Below, piece by piece: positions 8,901-13,491 of a DNA stretch of 14,288 nucleotides. The notes below the pieces were generated by a model, which was not told the DNA's origin, ran no database searches, and worked only from the letters and a program-made list of their open reading frames with translations. The DNA comes from Actinotalea sp. (GTDB lineage: Bacteria; Actinomycetota; Actinomycetes; Actinomycetales; Cellulomonadaceae). Made by a program: the position numbers and the translations under genes. Position 1 is the first letter of the stretch. Every line of letters starts with the position of its first letter. The stretch is from assembly GCA_014360395.1 (NCBI GenBank), contig JACIXM010000088.1:1-14288 (forward strand), in the 5' to 3' direction.

Positions 8901-9019
8901 TGGCCGGGCTGGCGCGGCTGCTGGGGATGCCGCCCGGGTCCGGCGGGGAGCTCGAGGAGCACTACCTGCGGGCCGGCCGGCGGGCGCGCGCCGTCGTCGA
9001 GCGCGTCTTCTACGGCTGA
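5990..9019 (+). CDS. glnE: Bifunctional glutamine synthetase adenylyltransferase/adenylyl-removing enzyme
   Basis: Predicted 1009-residue regulator of nitrogen assimilation that attaches and removes AMP on glutamine synthetase, in line with the mycobacterial protein length. Two homologous nucleotidyltransferase halves are visible. The N-terminal adenylyl-removing half has GMGKTGGRELNY (from 224) and SDVDVIYV (from 237). The C-terminal adenylyltransferase half has MGRLGGRELGYGSDADVLFV starting at 728. Each is followed by the same block, LRPEGK/RxGPLVRT, then YYERW and QALL+AR, and later KLGxGGLxDVE(F/W)T, showing the internal duplication. Translation starts at a GTG that overlaps the glnA2 stop in GTGA; no other start with better support is nearby. 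The partner synthetase here lacks the target Tyr, so its substrate is probably a GlnA1 elsewhere. The long open frame on the opposite strand is a high-GC shadow. Confidence 0.96.
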   Translation: MTRVSPFARLVRAGFAEPGRATTLLAEADLLALLGAGGDADAPVEHLLDGLAGVASPDEALLALTRLATAARGTEHEVPVREALTEPGPVRDRLLAVVGGSTALGDHLARHPDDVAALAEDDPLGTPQDVVRAELLRAVGAHDDDGAPVATVTGSAGVDAMRRSYRRRLMMIAGADLVGAEPLSLLPGVAAALADLAAAALETALALARAEHADHAAARLGVIGMGKTGGRELNYVSDVDVIYVVEPAEGHEEPDALAVGARLATALTRACSGPSAEPPLWPVDAALRPEGKQGPLVRTVASHRAYYERWAKTWEFQALLKARHVAGDADVADAYCAAVGPMVWSAVEREHFVEDSQAMRRRVEDHVPAAEADRQLKLGVGGLRDVEFTVQLLQLVHGRADETIRSPNTLRAIAALSAGGYVGREDAARLAVCYRLLRAMEHRIQLHRLRRTHLVPTTEPELRRLARAMRLQPAGHEALLERWRSVRREVRGLHEELFYRPLLPATAHLTREEASLAPDAARARLAAIGYRDPAGAMRHIAALTEGVSRRAAIQRQLLPVLLGWFAEGSDPDAGLLAFRRVSDELGTTHWYLKLLRDSGVAANRLACVLSTSRYAADALARSPESVTWLDSDAELEPRGVERLTAETDALLARSSDTTGAATLLRALRRREMARTAVAQVLRRTSPRASQEALTAAADVVLAGALRLAESEVRRGPEGLLTRFAIIAMGRLGGRELGYGSDADVLFVHDPLPGADPAAAQKQAVGIAMRVRALLGELGQEPALEVDADLRPEGRNGPLVRTIAAYGEYYERWSSPWESQALLRARAVAGDGDLAERFVAMVDPVRFPAGGADSAVLREVRRLKARMEAERLPRGVDPARHLKLGRGGLSDVEWTAQLLQLRHGHEIPGLRTTSTLDALAAAQEAGLLTAEDGETLQEAWTLGSQLRDVLVLWTGRAGGPSGDVLPHDRRALAGLARLLGMPPGSGGELEEHYLRAGRRARAVVERVFYG

Positions 9020-9050
9020 GGGGCGACCGGCGGCCCGGCGGGACCTGTGC

Positions 9051-9056
9051 TTGTCT
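9051..9056 (+). promoter_or_regulatory. Weak -10-like element (TTGTCT) before the CoA-binding gene
   Basis: TTGTCT ends six bases before the GTG at 9063, the spacing seen before other genes in the window, but its second base departs from the TAnnnT pattern. The TTG at 9051 could instead be an upstream start codon. Confidence 0.25.
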
Positions 9057-9062
9057 GGGGTC

Positions 9063-9482
9063 GTGGTCACGGACGGCGTCGCGGACGAGCAGATCAGCGC
9101 ACTGCTGACCACGCCGGCGCGCTGGGCCGTCGTCGGTCTCTCGACGAACCGTGCCCGGCCGGCGCACGGCGTGGCCGCCTACCTGCAGCGGCTGGGCCAC
9201 CAGATCGTCCCGGTGCACCCGCGGGCCGAGACCGTCCACGGCGCGACGGGGTACCGGCGCCTGGCGGACGTGCCCGGGCCGGTGGACGTCGTCGACGTCT
9301 TCGTCAACTCGAGCCGGGCCGGGCAGGTGGTGGAGGAGGCGATCGCCGTCGGTGCCCGGGCTGTGTGGCTCCAGCTCGGCGTGCACGACGCGGCGGCGCA
9401 GGAGCGGGCCCGTGCGGCCGGGCTGCTCGTCGTCGTCGACCGCTGCCCGGCGATCGAGGGCCGCGCCCGCGGGCTGGGCTGA
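9063..9482 (+). CDS. CoA-binding domain protein (YccU-like)
   Basis: Predicted 139-residue single-domain cytoplasmic protein with a Rossmann-like CoA-binding fold. The family order is visible: RWAVVGLSTNRARPAHGVAAYL (20-41), IVPVHPRAETVHG, VDVVDVFVNSSRAG, VGARAVWLQLGV, and a closing VVVDRCPAIEG. Length matches the family (about 140). Members bind CoA or acyl-CoA in vitro in some cases, but a cellular role is not established. The GTG at 9063 gives MVTDGVADEQISALL, a typical leading helix; TTG at 9051 is an alternative that adds four residues. It lies 43 bases after glnE in the same direction and 65 bases before the Lon-domain gene, so co-transcription is possible. Confidence 0.85.
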   Translation: MVTDGVADEQISALLTTPARWAVVGLSTNRARPAHGVAAYLQRLGHQIVPVHPRAETVHGATGYRRLADVPGPVDVVDVFVNSSRAGQVVEEAIAVGARAVWLQLGVHDAAAQERARAAGLLVVVDRCPAIEGRARGLG

Positions 9483-9534
9483 GGGCCAGCCGAGAACCGT
9501 CCCTGCCGTGCTCGCCCCGGGGAACCGGGAGGGG

Positions 9535-9540
9535 CAGGAT
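9535..9540 (+). promoter_or_regulatory. Putative -10 element (CAGGAT) before the Lon-domain gene
   Basis: CAGGAT ends seven bases before the ATG at 9548. A purine run GGGAGGGG at 9527-9534 lies too far upstream (13 bases) to be an ideal Shine-Dalgarno, so either leaderless or SD-led translation is possible. Confidence 0.35.
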
Positions 9541-9547
9541 CGCGGGC

Positions 9548-10198
9548 ATGGCCGCTGCGACGCGCGAGCTCCCGATGTTCCCGCTCGGCTCCGTGCTGCT
9601 CCCCGGCATGCCGTTGTCGCTGCGCGTCTTCGAGCCGCGGTACATCGCGATGCTCGCGTCGCTGCTGGGGCAGGAGGAGCGCGAGTTCGGCGTGGTGCTC
9701 ATCGAGCGCGGCCACGAGGTCGGTGGGGGAGACGTCCGGTTCGTCACGGGCACGGTGGCGCGGATCGCGTCGGTGGAGGTCGGGGAGGGCCTCATCGCCC
9801 TCGTCGCGGTCGGTGGCGCGCGGTTCGAGGTCGTGCGCTGGCTCGAGGACGACCCGTTCCCCCGGGCGCAGGTGCGCGAGCTCGCCCCGCTGGAGCTCGA
9901 CGACGCCGCCGTCGGCGCTCTCGACGAGGCCGAGGCCACGGTCCGGGCCACGCTGCGCCGGGCGAGCGAGTTCGTGGAGCTGCGCTGGTCGCCGGACGTC
10001 GAGCTGTCCGACGACCCGGCGGAGCGGCTCTGGCAGCTCGCCGGGATCGCGCCGCTGGGTGCGCTGGACCAGTACACGCTCCTGCGATCCCGGACCGTGA
10101 CGGAGCTGCTGGCCACGCTGGTGGAGGAGAGCGAGGCCGTCGGTCTGCAGCTCACCGCGGGATGGGCAGCCCCCGACGAGGACGACGACGCGCTCTGA
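9548..10198 (+). CDS. Stand-alone Lon N-terminal (substrate-binding) domain protein
   Basis: Predicted 216-residue protein matching only the substrate-recognition domain of Lon proteases. The start RELPMFPLGSVLLPGMPLSL (7-26), followed by RVFEPRYIAML, is the classic opening of that domain; EFGVVLIERGHEVGGGD and VTGTVARI follow, with a helical second half (LDEAEATVRATL, AERLWQLAGIAP, LDQYTLL) and an acidic DEDDDAL tail. There is no Walker A motif and no Ser-Lys protease dyad, so it is not a protease. Stand-alone proteins of this kind are common in actinobacteria and lack an assigned function; substrate or partner binding is inferred from the domain. It is the last gene of the rightward series and faces the ligD genes. 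Confidence 0.88.
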   Translation: MAAATRELPMFPLGSVLLPGMPLSLRVFEPRYIAMLASLLGQEEREFGVVLIERGHEVGGGDVRFVTGTVARIASVEVGEGLIALVAVGGARFEVVRWLEDDPFPRAQVRELAPLELDDAAVGALDEAEATVRATLRRASEFVELRWSPDVELSDDPAERLWQLAGIAPLGALDQYTLLRSRTVTELLATLVEESEAVGLQLTAGWAAPDEDDDAL

Positions 10199-10449
10199 CC
10201 GCCTCACTCACCGGGCGCGCACGTCGACGTCGCCGACGCCCGTCACAAGGTCGCCGAGGTCGTCACTCCGCGCCGAGTTCGTCAGTCCCGGCTGACGAAC
10301 TCGCGTGGACGTGACGAACTCGGTGCGGCTGCAGGGCATCCGGGACTCCGGGGCTGCGTGGGATCCGGCGGAGGACCCAGCCCGTCGCGGGGGACGCTCC
10401 CGGTCGGTGATGCCGCGCGTCTGGACGGGGCGTGGATGCGGTCACCGGA
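10199..10449. other. 251-base intergenic region between convergent genes
   Basis: No coding sequence is supported here. The notable content is the nested inverted repeat listed separately. A weak hairpin with a bulge, GGG(A)TCC/GGACCC at 10360-10378, is the only other structure I noticed. A 63-codon open frame from 10305 begins inside the repeat and shows no family pattern. Confidence 0.7.
10252..10325. repeat. Nested four-copy inverted repeat (REP-like or bidirectional terminator)
   Basis: Two copies of a 12-base unit point right, CGAGGTCGTCAC (10255-10266) and CGAGTTCGTCAG (10274-10285), and two point left, CTGACGAACTCG (10292-10303) and GTGACGAACTCG (10311-10322). The inner pair is a perfect 12-base-pair stem with a six-base TCCCGG loop. 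The outer pair matches at 11 of 12 positions and can extend by up to three pairs (one of them a wobble) on the outside. On each side the two copies are 19 bases apart, and both pairs share one centre of symmetry (10288.5). The spacers are also similar as inverted sequences if one gap is allowed on each side (TCCGCG against TCCACG). It lies between two convergent transcription units, which fits a terminator, a REP element or a protein-binding site. Confidence 0.75.
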
Positions 10450-11355
10450 TCAGCGCAGGTCGGCCAGGAGGTCGCCGTCGACCTCGAGCCGGCTGACCAC
10501 CTCGTCCGGCCCGAGCTGACGCAGGCCCGGTTCGATCTCCTCCCAGTCCCGCGGGGCGGCGACCATCGGCACGGACCGGCCGCGCAGCGAGTACGGCGTC
10601 ACGGTGGTCTTCGCGGGGTGGTTCTGGCTCCAGTCGATGAGCACCTTGCCCGGCCGCAGGTCCTTGCGCATGACCGAGACGACGAGCTTCGGGTGCTCGG
10701 CGGCCAGGACGCCGGCGACCTCACGGGCGTACTCGCGGACCTCGAGGGCCGTCCGCCTCCCGTCCAGCGGCGCGTACAGCTGCAGGCCCTTGCTCCCGCT
10801 CGTCACGGGGTAGGTGTCCGTCAGCCCGTCGGCCTCGAGCCGGTCGGCGACGAGGTGGGCGACGTCCGCGCACTCGTCGAGGCCGGCTCCCGGGCCGGGG
10901 TCCAGGTCGATGACGAGCCGGTCGGGGTGATGGACCTTGCCGCGGGGGCCGGCGCGCCACTGCGGCGTGTGCAGCTCGACCGCCCCGGCGTTCGCGGCCC
11001 ACACGAGCCCGGCGAGGTCGTCGAGGAACGGGAAGTCGACCTCGGTCGCGTCGTCGTCCTCCGGGCTGGCGCGCAGGACCCGGTGCCGCAGCCAGTCCGG
11101 CGCGCCGGCGGGGACGTTCTTCTCGAAGAACCGCTCGTCCTCGACCGTGTCCGGGAAGCGGATCCGCGTCACGGGCCGGTCGCGCAGCTGGGGCAGGATC
11201 ACGTCCGCCACCTGCGTGTAGTAGCGGATCATCTCGGCCTTGGTGAACCCCGTCTGCGGGTACAGCACCCGACCCAGGTTGGTCAGGCGCACGCGCCGGC
11301 CGGCCACCTCCACGTACTGCGGCACGTCGTCGGTGCTGCGCCCCCGGGGTGTCAC
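10450..11355 (-). CDS. ligD: LigD-type primase-polymerase (NHEJ polymerase), stand-alone
   Basis: Predicted 301-residue archaeo-eukaryotic primase-type polymerase that fills gaps and adds nucleotides at broken DNA ends with Ku and ligase. Family segments: LTNLGRVLYPQTGFTKAEMIRYY (24-46), RFPDTVEDERFFEKN, AGAVELHTPQW with His129, the metal pair DLD at 150-152 in LVIDLDPGPG, TSGSKGLQLYAPL (185-197), and LIDWSQN with the third metal Asp241, followed by KTTVTPYSLRGR. In many relatives the residue after SG(S/G)KGL is His; here it is Gln192. No phosphoesterase or ligase domain is attached. Translation begins at a GTG overlapping the ligase stop by four bases (GTGA), so the two are probably made together. 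The upstream open frame is a shadow of the ligase. Confidence 0.92.
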   Translation of the reverse strand: MTPRGRSTDDVPQYVEVAGRRVRLTNLGRVLYPQTGFTKAEMIRYYTQVADVILPQLRDRPVTRIRFPDTVEDERFFEKNVPAGAPDWLRHRVLRASPEDDDATEVDFPFLDDLAGLVWAANAGAVELHTPQWRAGPRGKVHHPDRLVIDLDPGPGAGLDECADVAHLVADRLEADGLTDTYPVTSGSKGLQLYAPLDGRRTALEVREYAREVAGVLAAEHPKLVVSVMRKDLRPGKVLIDWSQNHPAKTTVTPYSLRGRSVPMVAAPRDWEEIEPGLRQLGPDEVVSRLEVDGDLLADLR

Positions 11356-12341
11356 GGGACCTCCCAGGCGTCCACGCCGACGTCGGTCCGGCGGCCTCGG
11401 ACGACGGGCTGGCGCAACCTCCCGGCGCGCGTCCGGTGTAGGTAGGCGACGTCGACGACGACGTCGGGCTCGCACCAGGCCGCGCCGCGGGCGTCGGCCG
11501 GCGGGACGTCGTCGGGCGGCAGGACGGGGGTGGTCCGTGCGAGCGGTCGCAGCGCGGCCACCAGCTCCTCGCCGCGCCGTCCGGCCAGGCCGCTGCCGGC
11601 CTTGCCGAGGTACCGCCACGTGCCGTGCTCGTCCGGCGCGCCGAGCAGGACGGCGCCCAGCCGCGCACCCGCCGACGGCGCAGCGGCGCGTCCGCCCGGG
11701 CCGGCCGGGGAGCCGGTCTCCGGCCGCCACCCGACGACGGCGGCGGTGCGGGTCGCCCGGTGCGGGACCTTGACCCAGTCGGGTGAACGTCGGCCCGGCT
11801 GGTACGTCGCGGTCCGCCGCTTGGCCACGACGCCCTCGAGGCCGTGCTCCGCGGTGACCTCCCACAGCGCCTCACCGTCGTCGTACACCGGCGAGAGCTC
11901 GACGCGCTCCGGCAGCGTGAGCCGCTCGAGGGTCGCCCGCCGCTCCTGCCACGGGCTGCGGGTGACGTCGACGCCGTAGAGCATGAGGACGTCGAAGACC
12001 ATGTACGTCGCGGGCGCCCGGGCGGCCAGGCGCTGCGCCCGTGCCGGGTCCCGCACGTGCATCCGCTCCGCGAGGGCCTCGAAGGACGGCACACCGCCCG
12101 CCATCACGACGACCTCGCCGTCCAGCACGGCGCCCTGCACCGCCGCGAGCCCGCCGAGCTCGGGGTACGCCGCGGTGACCTCCCGGCCCGTGCGCGCCCG
12201 TAGCCGCAGGCGGTCCCCGGTCGTGTCCGCCAGGACGCGGACCCCGTCCCACTTCACCTCGTAGACCCACTGCGGCCCGCGGGGCAGCGCGCTGCCGTGC
12301 CGCGGGTCTGCGTCGGCTCGGGTGGCGAGCATGGGCTGCAC
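11352..12341 (-). CDS. ligD: ATP-dependent DNA ligase, LigD ligase-domain type
   Basis: Predicted 329-residue ligase sealing nicks at repaired double-strand breaks. Nucleotidyltransferase motifs appear in order: motif I EVKWDG with the AMP-accepting Lys30, LRARTGREVT (46-56), VLDGEVV with DGE at 74-76, VFDVLML around Asp117, motif IV EGVVAKR (169-175), and motif V WVKV around Lys191. The OB-fold domain follows and includes YLGKAGSGL. It starts with VQPMLATR, the usual opening of LigD ligase domains. The GTG at 12341 is preferred because CAGGAT stands six bases before it; the ATG at 12332 is an alternative giving MLATR. Motif V has Pro193 where relatives usually have the second Lys of KxK. A Gly/Ala/Pro-rich stretch lies after motif V. 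Polymerase and phosphoesterase domains are absent. It diverges from ku. Confidence 0.92.
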   Translation of the reverse strand: MQPMLATRADADPRHGSALPRGPQWVYEVKWDGVRVLADTTGDRLRLRARTGREVTAAYPELGGLAAVQGAVLDGEVVVMAGGVPSFEALAERMHVRDPARAQRLAARAPATYMVFDVLMLYGVDVTRSPWQERRATLERLTLPERVELSPVYDDGEALWEVTAEHGLEGVVAKRRTATYQPGRRSPDWVKVPHRATRTAAVVGWRPETGSPAGPGGRAAAPSAGARLGAVLLGAPDEHGTWRYLGKAGSGLAGRRGEELVAALRPLARTTPVLPPDDVPPADARGAAWCEPDVVVDVAYLHRTRAGRLRQPVVRGRRTDVGVDAWEVP

Positions 12342-12347
12342 GGGTCC

Positions 12348-12353
12348 ATCCTG
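12348..12353 (-). promoter_or_regulatory. Putative -10 element (CAGGAT) before the ligase gene
   Basis: CAGGAT on the minus strand, six bases from the ligase GTG. The arrangement equals that of glnA2. It lies in the 94-base gap between the divergent ligase and ku genes. Confidence 0.4.
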
Positions 12354-12424
12354 CCCATGAGGGTGATCACCAGCACCTGCACTGCCGCGTGCCCGGCGAC
12401 CACCGGGCGCCGGCGGCCGGACCG

Positions 12425-12430
12425 AGGAGG
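12425..12430 (+). promoter_or_regulatory. Shine-Dalgarno sequence of ku
   Basis: A full AGGAGG ends five bases before the ATG at 12436. It is the strongest ribosome binding site in the window and fixes the ku start. Confidence 0.8.
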
Positions 12431-12435
12431 ACTCC

Positions 12436-13491
12436 ATGCGCGCGATCTGGAAGGGCGCCGTCGCCTTCGGCCTGGTGAACGTGCCCGTCAAGCTCTACGC
12501 GGCGACCGGGGAGCGCTCGGTGCCGCTGCACCAGGTGCACGAGGCGGACGGCGGCCGGATCCGTTACCGGAAGGTCTGCAGCATCGACGGCGAGGAGATC
12601 CCGTACGACCAGATCGCCAAGGGCTACGAGACCGACGACGGGCGGATGGTCGTCCTGACCGACGAGGACTTCGACGACCTGCCCATCTCCACCGAGCGGG
12701 AGATCGCTGTGGAGGAGTTCGTCCCCGCGGAGCAGGTCGACCCGATCATGCTCGGCAAGACGTACTACCTCGAGCCCGAGCGCACCGCGGCCAAGCCCTA
12801 CGCGCTGCTGCGCGAGGCCCTGAAGACCACTGAGCGCATGGCCGTGGTCAAGGTGGCCCTGCGCCAGCGGGAGACGATGGCGGTGCTGCGCGTCCGGGAC
12901 GACGTCATCTGCCTGCAGACCCTGCTGTGGCCCGACGAGATCCGCGCCGCGGACTTCCCGATCCTCGAGGCGGACGTCCAGGTCCGCCCGCAGGAGCTGC
13001 AGATGGCCTCCTCCCTCGTGGAGTCCCTCGCCGGCGACTTCGACCCCTCCCAGTACTCCGACGCCTACCGCGAGGCCCTCGAGGCGCTCATCGAGGCGAA
13101 GGTGACCACCGGCAGCACCGTCTCGGTCCGGCAGCCGGAGCGCGAGGAGGAGGGCGGCGGCGAGGTCGTCGACCTGCTCTCGGCCCTCCAGCGCAGCGTC
13201 GAGCGGGCCAGGGAACGGCGGACCGGGACCGACGACGCCCCGCCGGCCGCGCAGGAGAAGCCCGCGCCGCGGCGCTCGAGCCGGCGCAAGGCCACCGCCG
13301 ACGACGACGGCGCCGAGTCCGAGGGCGAGAAGGCGTCGCCCCCCCGCAAGGGCAGGACCGCGCAGACGAAGCCGGCGAAGGGGGCGGCGTCGACGAAGGG
13401 GGCGGCGCCGAAGCGGGCCGCCAAGAGCAGCGCCAAGGACGACGGCGCCGACCAGCCGGCGAAGAAGACGACCCGCCGCCGGGCCTCCTGA
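12436..13491 (+). CDS. ku: Ku protein, NHEJ DNA-end-binding protein with long basic tail
   Basis: Predicted 351-residue homodimeric ring protein that threads onto double-strand break ends and recruits LigD-type enzymes. The core is recognisable from MRAIWKGAVAFGLVNVPVKLY (1-21), then LHQVHEADGGRIRYRKVC, VDPIMLGKTYYLEPE, KPYALLREAL, and a VVDLLSALQRSVERARERR ligase-interaction-like segment (244-262). Residues from about 268 form an unstructured tail of some 84 residues with roughly 12 Lys, 10 Arg and interspersed acidic residues, containing AK/PKK-like motifs. The mycobacterial Ku is about 273 residues, so the tail accounts for the extra length. It contains a 14-base direct repeat with an 18-base period (13376-13389 and 13394-13407). 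The gene has a strong AGGAGG and is divergent from the ligase. Its stop is directly followed by the GTG of the PHP gene. Confidence 0.96.
   Translation: MRAIWKGAVAFGLVNVPVKLYAATGERSVPLHQVHEADGGRIRYRKVCSIDGEEIPYDQIAKGYETDDGRMVVLTDEDFDDLPISTEREIAVEEFVPAEQVDPIMLGKTYYLEPERTAAKPYALLREALKTTERMAVVKVALRQRETMAVLRVRDDVICLQTLLWPDEIRAADFPILEADVQVRPQELQMASSLVESLAGDFDPSQYSDAYREALEALIEAKVTTGSTVSVRQPEREEEGGGEVVDLLSALQRSVERARERRTGTDDAPPAAQEKPAPRRSSRRKATADDDGAESEGEKASPPRKGRTAQTKPAKGAASTKGAAPKRAAKSSAKDDGADQPAKKTTRRRAS

Noticed and set aside
6155..9112. Open frame of nearly 1000 codons on the minus strand across glnE
   Set aside because: It is antisense to a clearly homologous glnE, its composition is Arg/Gly/Ala/Val-rich without any family motif, and such mirror frames are common at this GC content.
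10360..10378. Bulged hairpin downstream of the nested repeat as a separate terminator
   Set aside because: Only six base pairs with a bulge; hairpins of this quality arise by chance in sequence of this GC content.
10305..10496. Small plus-strand open frame starting inside the nested repeat
   Set aside because: No ribosome binding site, Arg/Gly-rich, overlaps the 3' end of the polymerase gene on the other strand, and starts within a repeat arm.
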